From: Saprospiraceae bacterium | GTDB taxonomy: Bacteria; Bacteroidota; Bacteroidia; Chitinophagales; Saprospiraceae | Reading direction: 5' to 3' | Assembly: GCA_029263015.1 (NCBI GenBank) | Contig: JAJCYI010000167.1 | Span: 23,140-87,139, forward strand | DNA length: 64,000 nt | Shown here: positions 27,471 through 36,786 of the stretch, piece by piece | Layout of the letters: each line of letters starts with the position of its first letter | Position numbering within the stretch: the stretch's first letter is position 1 | Program-made: the position numbers and the translations under genes | The notes under the pieces: generated by a model | Database searches by the model: none | What the model saw: the letters and a program-made list of their open reading frames with translations, nothing else | What the model was told of the DNA's origin: nothing

Positions 27471-28684
27471 ATTTTCAACAAAGCACAACCCAATACAACA
27501 ATTAAAAGCACCGATAATAATTGAAATGTTACCCGCCAATTTGAATCAACTTTCATATCTTCTTTATTCGTCTCCAAAGAATTGCTCCACGCAATAAACG
27601 CATCTGCCATTGGCAATTGGCCAAAAATATATTTCTTCTTCCCATTCACTGTGTATGCTGCTCCAAAAGCCTCAAGGCAATTTCTCAAACCTTCACATAT
27701 TTCCCAGTTTCCGTATTCGCCCATTGTCCTTTGCCCCACTATTGAAGCGGCTCCTCCGATGCCCAAGATTACTGGGCCTGAATCAATATCCCCTTTTCCT
27801 TTTTGCCCTTTCGGATATTCCCTTATCCCAGGCAAGCCAAACCTCCAATCCAGAAATAGTTCTTTGTAAATGCCAAACTGTTTTTTTGAAAGATCTTCGT
27901 CAATATCTCTTAAAAAATGCAATATCAAACTTTGAGATGACCCTCTTGCACCCTCCATTGTTTCCCCATTAATTGAATTAACTGAATGGGGGATTAATCC
28001 TGTTTCGGGATCTAATCTATTTATTACTTTAATTAGCCATTCGTCAATCTGATATTGATATAGTGGATCAAACATCTTATCGTGGATACTCAAAGAAGCG
28101 ACCCCAACAATTATATCTGCGGGCCAAGCCTGGCCAATATAAGATTCCAAATATGGGTTCGCTGAATGGCTCAAAGCAGTTGCAATACGGTCGCAATTTT
28201 TCTTGAACATTTTGACTTCGACAGAATCCCTACTATTATGCGATTGAAGCATTAATTTATTTCCCAATAAATAATTGCTCCAACCGCTATAGAATGCGCC
28301 ATATTCCAATGGCAGTTTTTTATCAAAAGTCATTTTGGCACTCTGCGAATTAATTTCATTTAATGCCCAACTTATCTGGCTCTCTCCTTCTTTATATTTG
28401 GAAGAGTTTCTATCGAGATTATAAACCAAGTTACACCAACTCAACGCATACAACGCATTAATAAAAACAAATCCTTCAGGAAACATTTTTTGCATTTCAG
28501 CACCTGCCCCATTCTGAAGTTCTGCTTTTAAAAAATTGAGTTGGTTGTAAACATCTTCGTTATACTCAACGCCATTTTCCTCAATAAATTTAGGTGAATA
28601 ATAAAGTGAAGCATTCAAATAGCCAATTCCGATAATTATTGCAACAAGTGCTGATTTAATAAATATTTTTATTGCTTTTTTCAT
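27461..28684 (-). CDS. Unknown membrane-anchored helical protein, 407 residues
   Basis: I do not recognise a certain family. There is an N-terminal membrane helix (about 8-26), a large extracytoplasmic helical domain and a C-terminal membrane helix (about 384-402). The region with RLDPETGLIPHSVN, GARGSSQSLILHFL and GDIDSGPVILGIGG looks like an (alpha/alpha)6-barrel. It recalls glycosidase-like or linalool-dehydratase-like folds, with acidic residues (GDIDSGP) as possible catalytic groups. The last residues and stop codon fall in a 24-bp direct repeat shared with the region after the hydrolase gene. The order suggests co-transcription with the hydrolase (gap 124 bp). Confidence 0.65.
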   Translation of the reverse strand: MKKAIKIFIKSALVAIIIGIGYLNASLYYSPKFIEENGVEYNEDVYNQLNFLKAELQNGAGAEMQKMFPEGFVFINALYALSWCNLVYNLDRNSSKYKEGESQISWALNEINSQSAKMTFDKKLPLEYGAFYSGWSNYLLGNKLMLQSHNSRDSVEVKMFKKNCDRIATALSHSANPYLESYIGQAWPADIIVGVASLSIHDKMFDPLYQYQIDEWLIKVINRLDPETGLIPHSVNSINGETMEGARGSSQSLILHFLRDIDEDLSKKQFGIYKELFLDWRFGLPGIREYPKGQKGKGDIDSGPVILGIGGAASIVGQRTMGEYGNWEICEGLRNCLEAFGAAYTVNGKKKYIFGQLPMADAFIAWSNSLETNKEDMKVDSNWRVTFQLLSVLLIVVLGCALLKINN

Positions 28685-28818
28685 CGTGCAGATAAGAACC
28701 GGTTGCAGGCAAGCGCCATCGGAAAGTTTAATTCAAATATTTCGAAAAGCCCATTTCAAAAACAAAAAACGTTTACTAAACTTAAACGTAAGCCACAGTA
28801 TTTTGACAATTCTCAAAA

Positions 28819-31488
28819 TCAAACCTCTTTTCGCAGCACCTCCAACGGCGGTTTTGTCACCACCTCTCGGCTGTTCAGCAACCCGATCAACATCGTCAAT
28901 CCGGTTATGCCGAGAAAGACGTAAACGGCTGGCATCAAATTCGGCTTGTAAGGGATTTCGAGCGACCAGGTTGCCAATGCCCAACTGGCAACTATAGAAA
29001 GGCCAATGCCCGTCAATGTCGCCAATGACCCAAGGAAGAAATATTCGATGGCATTGATGCGGACAATTTGACGACGCCTGGCACCGAGGGTACGGAGCAG
29101 CACAGATTCCTGGATGCGCTGGAATTTTGTCAACACCACCGAACTGATTAGGACTACCAGCCCCGTGAGGATGCTGAACAAGGCCATAAAACGGATCACA
29201 AATGAAATCTTATTCAAGACTGATTCGACTGATTTCAATATCTGGGTAAGGTCAATGACCGAGACGTTAGGGTAATCCTTGACCAGTTGTTGCTGGTAAC
29301 GGGCGGATTGCTCTTCCGATTCTACTTTTGAAACCACGACATAAATCTGTGGTGCCTGCTCCAAAACACCGACCGGAAACACCACAAAAAAGTTGGTCTG
29401 CACACGTTTGAAATCAACTTCCCGGATGCTGCCAACGACCGTTTCGATCAGCGCTCCCTGCACATTGAAAGTGATCTTGGTGCCGGCCTTAGCTTTCATG
29501 GAGCGGGCAATCCGTTCGGAAAGGGAAACATAGATAATACCGTCCTCGCCAACTGTGCCGTGCCACTCTCCTTCGATGATCTTTTCCGTTTCGATCATAG
29601 TGTCCCGATAGGTCACCCGATACTCCCGTTCATACACCCAACTGCTGCGAAAACGCCGTTCCTGGGGTTCTCCGTCCTCGCCGCGTTGTTGTGGTCGGTC
29701 TGGCTCACGGCCTTCCTCTCGGGCGCGTTTCCGCTCTTCCCGCCAAGCGATCCTTGCCGTGTCCCGATTGTGCATCTCATGGGTAATGCCATCAATGTCG
29801 TCCACTCGTATGGTGACAATGGGGACAAGTTGTTTTACAGGAAGGTGATTAGCTTTGGTCAACTCTACAACACCCTCTTTTTGAGGAGGCTGAATGTCAA
29901 AGACGATCATATTGGGCACATCGCCCGAACCCGTGTATTCCACCTGTTTCAACAAAAGGTCTTGTACCAAAAACAAAGTCGAAATAAGTGCCGAACCTAA
30001 TCCAATGGTTACGACAAGAATTAGTGTTTGGTTATTGGGTCGATAAAGATTAGCAATACCCTGCCGCCAAACAAAGCTCCAGTTTCTTGGGAAAAACTTT
30101 CGCACAGCCCAGGTCAATGCTTTAGCAACGCCGGTCAACGCCAAAAAGGCGACGCCGATGCCGACAGGGAAAAACAGGGTTTCCAAACTCCGCGTTTGCA
30201 GGAGCGTAAAACCACAAACAAAAAGAAAGATCAGCAGGTAAACCATCCAACGAAGTGGATCCCTTGCACTCGTATCTTCTTCATACGATGCCCGCAATGT
30301 ACGCAGTGGAGAAACCTTTCTGATGGCCAACAAGGGCAACAATGCAAATAAAACTGTGATGCCCAAACCTGTCAGAATGCCTATACCCATTGCTTTCCAT
30401 GAAATTTCAGCACTGACATTTTGCACAGGTAAAAAATCACCAAGCACCGCCGGGAGGCTGATTTGCAGGAAGCTGCCCAGAGCTGCGCCCAGCAAGCCTC
30501 CGGCCAAGCCCAAAGTCACTACCTGGATAAAATAAATCTGGAACGCCTGCCACCCTTTCACCCCCAAGCATCGAAGTACAGCAATGCTCGCCATTTTGTC
30601 CCTGATATAAATATGGACGGAACTCGCCACACCGATACACCCCAGCAACAATGCGATGAACCCAACCAAGTTCAAGAAGACATTCATATTGGCAAATGCT
30701 TCACTGACATTCTCTTGCCGTTCGGCCACCGTGTCGAATTCAAATGAAGTGTTTTCGAGCGCTGGGCGCAATATCGTGACCACATCGTCTTCCACATTGG
30801 CTTCTTCAGGAAATTCAAAATGGTATTGGTACTCTACCAAGCTGCCCGGCTGAATCAGGTTGGTCTGTTGGATATATGCTTTCGGAATGTAAACCACTGG
30901 AGCTATTGCACCAGCAATGCCTGATCGCCCTGGTGCAGCGTTCAACCGTCCCTCGATCACAAACGGCACGTTGCCCACCCGCACCGTATCGCCTACTTCG
31001 AGCGAGAATTGCAGCATCAAGGTTTTCTCGACCAAAGCAATGGCCGGCGGCATTTCACCTTCTGGAAGAGAGGCCATTTTCCGAAATGTTGTTTCTGCTT
31101 CAATAGGCTCAGTAGCCAGTTTTCCAAAAAAAGGAAAAGCACCTTCTTGCGCCCTGATCTGTGAGAGTCTTGTTCCGCCGTTTTTTGGGAAATAAGCCAT
31201 TGAGACAAGACTCACCGTCTCCGATTGGCGGATCGGCCCCAACAGGTCGAACACTTGTTGGATACTATCGGGAGCTGACTGATTGCCATTCACGATGAGG
31301 TCTGCACCGAGCAGGCTCTTGGCTTCGTTGCCAATGTCTCTCTGAAGGTTTTCGCTAAAAGAGTTGATCGCCACCAAAGCTGCTATGCCGATGACGATGG
31401 ATGCGATGAAAAGAAGTAGGCGGCTCCGGTTGCGTCGGCTGTCCCGCCACGCCATCTTCAAGAGCCATGTAGTTGTTGGTTTGGACAA
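28819..31488 (-). CDS. FtsX-type ABC transporter permease (YbbP-like, 889 residues)
   Basis: The large inner-membrane protein begins with WRDSRRNRSRLLLFIASIVI, the usual entry of this class. It has one helix, a large periplasmic domain (about 45-260), then three helices, a further central group of helices and a second FtsX-like unit (about 500-889) with helices at the C-terminus. This ten-helix, two-FtsX layout is that of YbbP-like permeases, which work with an ATPase and often a secreted esterase to move lipids or lipoproteins. No ATP-binding subunit gene is adjacent, so the partner must be elsewhere. A long charged linker (about 575-600, Arg/Glu rich) is unusual. The frame is intact. Confidence 0.9.
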   Translation of the reverse strand: MSKPTTTWLLKMAWRDSRRNRSRLLLFIASIVIGIAALVAINSFSENLQRDIGNEAKSLLGADLIVNGNQSAPDSIQQVFDLLGPIRQSETVSLVSMAYFPKNGGTRLSQIRAQEGAFPFFGKLATEPIEAETTFRKMASLPEGEMPPAIALVEKTLMLQFSLEVGDTVRVGNVPFVIEGRLNAAPGRSGIAGAIAPVVYIPKAYIQQTNLIQPGSLVEYQYHFEFPEEANVEDDVVTILRPALENTSFEFDTVAERQENVSEAFANMNVFLNLVGFIALLLGCIGVASSVHIYIRDKMASIAVLRCLGVKGWQAFQIYFIQVVTLGLAGGLLGAALGSFLQISLPAVLGDFLPVQNVSAEISWKAMGIGILTGLGITVLFALLPLLAIRKVSPLRTLRASYEEDTSARDPLRWMVYLLIFLFVCGFTLLQTRSLETLFFPVGIGVAFLALTGVAKALTWAVRKFFPRNWSFVWRQGIANLYRPNNQTLILVVTIGLGSALISTLFLVQDLLLKQVEYTGSGDVPNMIVFDIQPPQKEGVVELTKANHLPVKQLVPIVTIRVDDIDGITHEMHNRDTARIAWREERKRAREEGREPDRPQQRGEDGEPQERRFRSSWVYEREYRVTYRDTMIETEKIIEGEWHGTVGEDGIIYVSLSERIARSMKAKAGTKITFNVQGALIETVVGSIREVDFKRVQTNFFVVFPVGVLEQAPQIYVVVSKVESEEQSARYQQQLVKDYPNVSVIDLTQILKSVESVLNKISFVIRFMALFSILTGLVVLISSVVLTKFQRIQESVLLRTLGARRRQIVRINAIEYFFLGSLATLTGIGLSIVASWALATWSLEIPYKPNLMPAVYVFLGITGLTMLIGLLNSREVVTKPPLEVLRKEV

Positions 31489-31628
31489 AATGGTGGATTA
31501 GTGGTTAGTGAATAGATGAATAGTGATTAGTTGGCTGGAGAAACAAATTTGTCTTTCTTATATACTTTGGGGTTTGCCATTTGATAAATAGCTGCGAAAA
31601 TAATGATTTTGAACACAATGTGATTATT

Positions 31629-31789
31629 AAGTAGTCGAGTCTAAATACATTCCGTTTTTATCGGCTGCTTTTTCCATATAGCTGCGTTAATAAAAAGTTC
31701 ACGTAGCCAGGCTATGCTCACTTTTTTTGCCTTGCTGTACGAAAAGATCAACTCGCTAAAATTCGGAAATTATTTAATCTCGACTACTT
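31629..31789 (-). mobile_element. 161-bp palindromic element, copy B (MITE-like)
   Basis: The ends are AAGTAGTCGAG and CTCGACTACTT, with TA on both outer edges (31628-31629 and 31789-31790). Read on the minus strand it aligns over its full length with the copy at 10039-10199. Shared segments include GCGAGTT, CAAAAAAA, AGCATAGCC, GGCTACG and TTAACGCAG. The length is identical (161 bp). Confidence 0.85.
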
Positions 31790-31878
31790 ACATCGATCAA
31801 CCCTAATCACTGTTCAACTAATCACTAGTCTCTACCCAACTAATCCTCTAATTTTACCACCCCTAAACAACACAAGTG

Positions 31879-31886
31879 TACTTTTG
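31879..31886 (+). promoter_or_regulatory. Bacteroidota -7 promoter motif
   Basis: TACTTTTG matches TAnnTTTG and lies 28 bp before the start codon of the BatC-like gene. Confidence 0.55.
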
Positions 31887-31914
31887 TATTTAACAGGCAA
31901 CAACTTTTTTGACA

Positions 31915-32631
31915 ATGAAAGCTATTTTCAAGATAAACTTATTGGTTTGGGCGGTTTTAGCCGCGTTTTCGCTCCCCGCCCAAAATGACCACAAGCACCT
32001 TCTCAAAGGTGACCAATCTTATGAAGACCAAAACTTCGAGCAGGCCGAACTCAGTTATCGCCGGGCGCTCGAACAACAAAATTCGACTAAGGGAATCTAC
32101 AACCTTGGCAATACGACCTACCGTCAAGAACGCTACGATGAAGCCATCAGCCATTACGAAGCTGCCGCAGAATCGGCAAATGACAATATTTCGAAATCGA
32201 AAGCATTTCACAACCTTGGCAATGCCCATTTCCAAGCCGAACAATACAAAGAAAGTGTGGAAGCCTATAAAAATGCCCTTCGTCTAAACCCAGGCGATCT
32301 CTCCACGAAACAAAACCTTCTCCGCGCTATTCGGAACCTGCCTCCCCCACAGCAACAACAGCAGCAACCCCAAGATGGAGAAAACCAAGAAAACCAGGAT
32401 CAGCAACCACAGGATCAAAATCAGCAAGAACAAGAGGAAGATCAGCAGCCACAGGAACAAGATAACGAGCAGCAACAAGACCAATCACCTAAAGGGCAAA
32501 AGGAACAAAGCAAAGACCTGAGCAAAGAAGAAGCTGAAAAATTGCTCGAAATCATGGATCAAGAGGAACAAAAAGTCCAGGAAAAATTGCGGAAAGCTGG
32601 GACGAAAGGGAAGCAGAAAAAGGATTGGTGA
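31915..32631 (+). CDS. BatC-like exported TPR protein with Gln-rich tail
   Basis: The 238-residue protein has a signal peptide ending FSLPAQ and three to four TPR repeats (about 25-140, with GIYNLGNTTYRQERYDEAI and ALRLNPGDLSTKQN). A low-complexity Gln/Asp/Glu region (about 145-205) is followed by a conserved basic C-terminal helix beginning SKEEAEKLLEIMDQEEQKVQ. This is the BatC pattern of the Bacteroidota aerotolerance (Bat) operon, which normally also holds MoxR, a DUF58 protein and BatA/B/D. None of those is adjacent here, although a DUF58 gene lies 20 kb away. Start ATG 31915; the TTG just before it is less likely. A TAnnTTTG motif precedes it. Confidence 0.75.
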   Translation: MKAIFKINLLVWAVLAAFSLPAQNDHKHLLKGDQSYEDQNFEQAELSYRRALEQQNSTKGIYNLGNTTYRQERYDEAISHYEAAAESANDNISKSKAFHNLGNAHFQAEQYKESVEAYKNALRLNPGDLSTKQNLLRAIRNLPPPQQQQQQPQDGENQENQDQQPQDQNQQEQEEDQQPQEQDNEQQQDQSPKGQKEQSKDLSKEEAEKLLEIMDQEEQKVQEKLRKAGTKGKQKKDW

Positions 32632-32658
32632 GGCAGTTGGCAGTTAAAAAATGAGGAA

Positions 32659-32973
<315 letters not shown>

Positions 32974-32974
32974 G

Positions 32975-33334
32975 ATGAAATGCACCTTCCCATATATGCT
33001 AATTATATTCATAACCGTTTTGGGGACTGCTTGTGAAAAACCTCCTTCCAAAACCAAGTCCGAGGTCATGCAGGAAAGGTTAGACGGCCGCCTCGACCGT
33101 TGGAGGAAAGGGGTGAAAAGGGTTTGCCTTAAAAAAGTACTGGAGGACGCAGAGGCCATAGTGGACTCTACCTTACTGGCTAATGCCCGTTTCAAAAGGG
33201 ACACTTCTGACATCCCAATTGTTCCTGAGAGACCGGACAGACCTGATTTTGTGCCACCTGAAGATTCGGTGGCCGTGGAGCCGATATTTGGAAAGGAAGA
33301 TACTTTGAATGGAGAATTGAAAATTGAAAATTGA
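32975..33334 (+). CDS. Small lipoprotein, 119 residues
   Basis: The N-terminus MLIIFITVLGTAC has a good lipobox (LGTAC). The mature part has a charged helix (ERLDGRLDRWRKGVKRVCLK) and an acidic proline-rich tail (VPERPDRPDFVPPED). No known family was recognised. The final residues ELKIEN and the stop codon are encoded by GAATTGAAAATTGAAAATTG repeat units, so the natural C-terminus may have been changed. It is placed 1 bp after the previous lipoprotein gene and likely forms an operon with it and the BatC-like gene. Confidence 0.65.
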   Translation: MKCTFPYMLIIFITVLGTACEKPPSKTKSEVMQERLDGRLDRWRKGVKRVCLKKVLEDAEAIVDSTLLANARFKRDTSDIPIVPERPDRPDFVPPEDSVAVEPIFGKEDTLNGELKIEN

Positions 33335-33348
33335 AAAGTACCTGCCAG

Positions 33349-34044
33349 TCATTTTACCATCTCATAATACTCCTCTAACCGCTTTTGGAGTTTCACCACC
33401 ATTTCATTATAAAATTCACTCTCCTCTTTTTTGTTGAAGAATTTGGCCAAGGCTCGCTTTATCGTCGATATTCCCGAAAAAAAAGGAAACGGTTCAACAA
33501 GCTCCTTTAAATTGGAATCCAGCATCACTAATCCATCAACCCCTGACTTCCTTGAAGAAATGGGGTTTCCATAATACAAAACCAAATAAGGTTTTCCGTC
33601 CAATGAGATGCCAGGATCCAACTTCATATTTTCATTAAGAAAATACCCTTCCTGCACGCCATTTTTCAGTTGGATGGCAGAAGTATCGAGCATGTAAATG
33701 GTTTCTGAAAAGGAATAATGGTCTCTCAAAGCTTGTATCAACCTTTCATTTTCCAGCCGTACTTCGCGTTGGTAATCAACTATTTTTTTTTCAAATTTTT
33801 CACGATCATATTCCGCTACATTTTGGCTGCTGACAACTTGCTGCATCGCTTTTATTTTGCTATTGCCTGTTTTGAGGCGGACGACCAGCACACCCTTTTT
33901 TAAGTCTTTGATGGCCTGTTGTGCGATGGTCTGCCGATTTAGAGTTCCGAGGATATCGTAATTAGCACCAGTATCATATCCTTGGCCAAGAAGATGAGTT
34001 GTCGAAAAACTGACCAATGAAAAAATAAAAATCAGAGCTTTCAT
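33349..34044 (-). CDS. Exported hypothetical protein, 231 residues
   Basis: The start at 34044 gives a signal peptide (MKALIFIFSLVSFSTTHLLG). The mature protein has an N-terminal helical region with QAIKDLKKGVLVVRLKTGNS, then alternating strands (YLVLYYGNPISSRKSGVDGL), and ends in a coiled basic/acidic helix. No named family was recognised. A longer frame reading upstream to 34161 would run through a palindrome into the pseudouridine synthase gene and is rejected. It lies downstream of that gene on the same strand, 58 bp apart. Confidence 0.7.
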   Translation of the reverse strand: MKALIFIFSLVSFSTTHLLGQGYDTGANYDILGTLNRQTIAQQAIKDLKKGVLVVRLKTGNSKIKAMQQVVSSQNVAEYDREKFEKKIVDYQREVRLENERLIQALRDHYSFSETIYMLDTSAIQLKNGVQEGYFLNENMKLDPGISLDGKPYLVLYYGNPISSRKSGVDGLVMLDSNLKELVEPFPFFSGISTIKRALAKFFNKKEESEFYNEMVVKLQKRLEEYYEMVK

Positions 34045-34071
34045 TCCCAATAGCTTTATTTGATTTGGCGC

Positions 34072-34104
34072 AGGTGTCGGACGCCTTGGAGGCGTCCGAC
34101 ACCT
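34072..34104. repeat. 33-bp perfect palindrome (AGGTGTCGGACGCCT type)
   Basis: Arms AGGTGTCGGACGCCT and AGGCGTCCGACACCT with loop TGG. It overlaps two bases of the stop codon of the pseudouridine synthase. Related copies lie at 41329-41360 and 41381-41411. Confidence 0.9.
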
Positions 34105-34831
34105 AATCCGCCAATTTGTCCCGAAAAAAATCCCATACCGGATCAGGAGGAGGATCAGCAACCAACGTTTCCAATTCTTTCGAAATGGGATGCTTGAAAC
34201 TCAACTTCCACGCATGCAAATGAATGGATCGATCCTTATTGCTGCGACGGAAACCATATTTTACATCACCTTTTACGGGGTTTTCGATGGCAGCCAATTG
34301 TGCCCTGATCTGGTGGTGGCGACCAGTGAGCAGTTCCATTTCCAACAGGTGGTAATTGTCGCTACTGCCCTTTAGCTGGAATTTCAACTCCGCCACTTTG
34401 CTACTAGGCAGTTCTTCTTCCAGCGCTTCCGACTTATTTGCTTTTTGGTTCTTGATCAAAAAATGACGGAGCGTAAATTCCTCTTCTGGCGGTTTGTTTT
34501 TAACGACAGCGAGATAGGTTTTGCGCACCGTCCGCTCCTTGAATTGGTCGGTCAGCGAACCAATGGCCTTTTTGTTTTTTGCAAAAACCACCACCCCGCT
34601 TGCCGGGCGGTCAATCCGATGGATGAGGTAAAGTTTTGACTTAGAGTAGATTTCAGCAAGCTGGTGCAATGATTTATCCCCAGTTTTATCTGCTTGCACA
34701 GGTATGCCGGGCGGTTTGTTGAAAGCAATGAGCTGATTGTTTTTATAAATAACCCAATCGCCGATGTTCGAGGCCGGCTGGTCTTCCCCGGATTTATTTT
34801 GCGATTCCTCGTTGTTAGTTGCTGGATTCAT
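34103..34831 (-). CDS. RluA-family pseudouridine synthase
   Basis: The 242-residue enzyme shows the opening NNQLIAFNKPPGIPVQAD, the catalytic loop HRIDRPASGVVVFAKNKKA (Asp74), LLTGRHHQIRAQLA and the terminal ELETLVADPPPD. It isomerises uridines in rRNA or tRNA; the exact target is not predictable. An N-terminal S4 domain is absent, which is usual for the short Bacteroidota form. Its start overlaps the end of the upstream small membrane protein gene by 17 bp, implying coupling. The stop codon partly belongs to a 33-bp palindrome. Confidence 0.92.
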   Translation of the reverse strand: MNPATNNEESQNKSGEDQPASNIGDWVIYKNNQLIAFNKPPGIPVQADKTGDKSLHQLAEIYSKSKLYLIHRIDRPASGVVVFAKNKKAIGSLTDQFKERTVRKTYLAVVKNKPPEEEFTLRHFLIKNQKANKSEALEEELPSSKVAELKFQLKGSSDNYHLLEMELLTGRHHQIRAQLAAIENPVKGDVKYGFRRSNKDRSIHLHAWKLSFKHPISKELETLVADPPPDPVWDFFRDKLAD

Positions 34832-35018
34832 TTTTCTGTTTTATCTCCTCGAAATCAATGTAATCGTCCTTGTTCTCCTTTTTATGTGCCTTTTTCTCAT
34901 TGTAATGATGGTGGTGGACGGTGGTCTTGTTCCCGTCATCTTTTAGTTTCACTCTTTCTTGAAACCAAGAATAGACGATGTACCCAATGATGGCCCAAAG
35001 CAATATTTTAAAAAGCAT
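34815..35018 (-). CDS. Small membrane protein, 67 residues (DUF4834-like)
   Basis: One N-terminal membrane helix (MLFKILLWAIIGYIVYSWF) is followed by a charged, His-rich cytoplasmic tail (KTTVHHHHYNEKK) ending in an acidic helix. Length and layout resemble the DUF4834 family of Bacteroidota, but this assignment is tentative. It overlaps the pseudouridine synthase gene by 17 bp. Confidence 0.6.
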   Translation of the reverse strand: MLFKILLWAIIGYIVYSWFQERVKLKDDGNKTTVHHHHYNEKKAHKKENKDDYIDFEEIKQKNESSN

Positions 35019-35058
35019 AACTTGATTTTTTGCAAAGATAAATGATTACGAGCTTGTT

Positions 35059-35223
35059 AAGTGCCACGTACTAATTAATTCGGTAATTTTTAAAACATCT
35101 TTTTCCGCTATTTTTTCTTAAAAAATACTTCCGTAGGACACAGCTATGCAAGTATTTTTTAAGGAAAACTATCGAAAAAATCTTGCTTAAAAATTTTACC
35201 GAATTAATCACTACGTGGCACTT
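35059..35223 (-). mobile_element. 165-bp palindromic element, copy E (MITE-like)
   Basis: The ends are AAGTGCCACGTA and TACGTGGCACTT; arms continue with AATTAATTCGGTAA. On the minus strand the apex reads TTGCATAGCTGTGTCCTACG. TA at both edges (35058-35059 and 35223-35224); the right TA is shared with the next element. Confidence 0.8.
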
Positions 35224-35375
35224 AGGGATTTAAGTTTCGGTGAAAACCCCCCACTTTTTTGATAATACTTCGTTGGAAAATTGGTCGCATAGAACCACTA
35301 TGCTCGCAATTTCCGCCTCGCCTCATCAAAGAATTGACAACTTTTCTCTCGAAACCTAAATCCTTAACAATCTCT
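35222..35375 (-). mobile_element. Palindromic element, copy D (MITE-like)
   Basis: On the minus strand it starts AGAGATTGTTAAGGATTTAG, has the apex GAGCATAGTGGTTCTATG, and ends CTTAAATCCCTAA. It is closely similar to the copy at 8695-8855, inverted, and directly adjacent to the previous element; its outer arm on that side appears lost. Confidence 0.8.
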
Positions 35376-35412
35376 AAATGGTTGGATGGCAGAATGCAGG
35401 ATGGTACAGCGA

Positions 35413-36747
35413 TTAAATCTTCAACGTAAAGACAGTTCCTTCCCCCAGTACCGACTGTACACTGATTCGCCCTTTGTGCGTGCGCATGATCTGACGGGAG
35501 AGACTAAGACCGATGCCGCTACCCTCTTCTTTTGTGGTATAAAACGGCACAAATATCTGCTCGATCATTTCCTGTTCGATGCCTTTTCCGTTGTCGGCCA
35601 CTTTTATGATGGCTTTCCCCTCTTTCGTGCGCTGCGTGCTGATGGTGATGGTCGGATTTTCTACTTCCTTTGCAGCATCAACCGCATTTTTCAATAAATT
35701 GATGAGCACCTGTTCTATCAATTCCACATCTGCTTGAAAGATGACTGGGGCTTGGGAAAGCTGTGTTTTGAATTGGACATTGTTCTTTTCAAATACAGGA
35801 CGGTATAGAACCTGGACGCGCTCGACAAGATCGTTGGCATCTACTATTTGAAATTTAGGAGGTGGTAGGCGGGTCAGGTTTCGGTATGTTTCTGTAAAAT
35901 GCATCAAGCCTTCACTCCGCCCTCTAATAACAATAATGGCTTCTCGGATATCTTCCGATTGCTCTTTGGTGATTTCTCCAGATGAACCAGCCAACATGTT
36001 ATCAATTGTAGAAGTCAAGGAGACGATCGGCGTGATAGAATTCATTATCTCGTGGCGCAGGATGCGTATCAGTTTTTGCCAGGCATCAAGTTCCTGTTCT
36101 TCCAGCTCACCCTGAATATTTTGAAATGAAACAAGTTTGAGTTTTTGGTCCCTCAACGCAAATTCAGTTGCCTGCAACGATAGTTGCATCGTCTTGTTTT
36201 CAATGACAACTTTCACCATATCCCTTTCTCCTGTTTTTATGCCCTTAACAATCGTAAGTAACTGACTATCAATCTGCCTCAATGACTCTACATGCACCAA
36301 ATATGGTTTGCTCAACAGTTTTTGGAGGGCTTTGTTCATCATGAATATGCCTCCATCCTCATCAATGCAAAGCAGCCCGACACTAACTGATTCAACAATG
36401 GTTTGCAGATATTGGTGATTGGCCTCTTTTTCCGCCCGGATGTTTAAAAACTTCCGGTTTATATCGTTGAAAGCGCCATACATTTCACCAAACGACTTGC
36501 CTTTGTGGTGGCCGGAATAAGTGGCTGAAAAATCATCGTATTTTATACCCAACAAAAACGCTGTAAAGTCTCGGTTCGAGTGGTCAACATACCTCACCAT
36601 ATCCACCACCGTTAAAACAAGTACCACAAAAAGAATGAATATGGTAATATAAAACTCTGTTTTCGCCACGCAGTAAACCAAAGCCAGCACCAGCGCTATG
36701 AGCGTAAGAATGCGAAAAGTGACATTTACCCTAAAGGATTTGAGCAT
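35413..36747 (-). CDS. NtrY-like sensor histidine kinase
   Basis: The 444-residue inner-membrane kinase has two close N-terminal membrane helices (about 12-50), a PAS-like sensing region (about 105-200), the H-box ILRHEIMNSITPIVSL, and the ATPase boxes LINLLKNAVDAAKE, VADNGKGI and GSGIGLSLSRQIM. All catalytic boxes are intact. It probably phosphorylates the sigma-54 activator encoded just upstream on the same strand (39-bp gap). The signal is unknown; the N-terminal domain is short, so sensing may be cytoplasmic or within the membrane. Confidence 0.93.
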   Translation of the reverse strand: MLKSFRVNVTFRILTLIALVLALVYCVAKTEFYITIFILFVVLVLTVVDMVRYVDHSNRDFTAFLLGIKYDDFSATYSGHHKGKSFGEMYGAFNDINRKFLNIRAEKEANHQYLQTIVESVSVGLLCIDEDGGIFMMNKALQKLLSKPYLVHVESLRQIDSQLLTIVKGIKTGERDMVKVVIENKTMQLSLQATEFALRDQKLKLVSFQNIQGELEEQELDAWQKLIRILRHEIMNSITPIVSLTSTIDNMLAGSSGEITKEQSEDIREAIIVIRGRSEGLMHFTETYRNLTRLPPPKFQIVDANDLVERVQVLYRPVFEKNNVQFKTQLSQAPVIFQADVELIEQVLINLLKNAVDAAKEVENPTITISTQRTKEGKAIIKVADNGKGIEQEMIEQIFVPFYTTKEEGSGIGLSLSRQIMRTHKGRISVQSVLGEGTVFTLKI

Positions 36748-36786
36748 TTTGATATTGTTGATTTATTTTTTCAAATGAACCATTAA

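Larger units (their letters stand above)
31489..31914. other. Intergenic region with repeats and promoter
   Basis: Contains degenerate TAGTGATTAGT-type words near both ends (31497-31535 and 31800-31850), the 161-bp palindromic element at 31629-31789 and a promoter motif at 31879-31886. No gene is visible. Confidence 0.7.
35019..35412. other. Intergenic region filled by two abutting palindromic elements
   Basis: About 320 of 394 bp consist of the elements at 35059-35223 and 35222-35375. No gene or clear promoter is visible beyond them. Confidence 0.75.
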
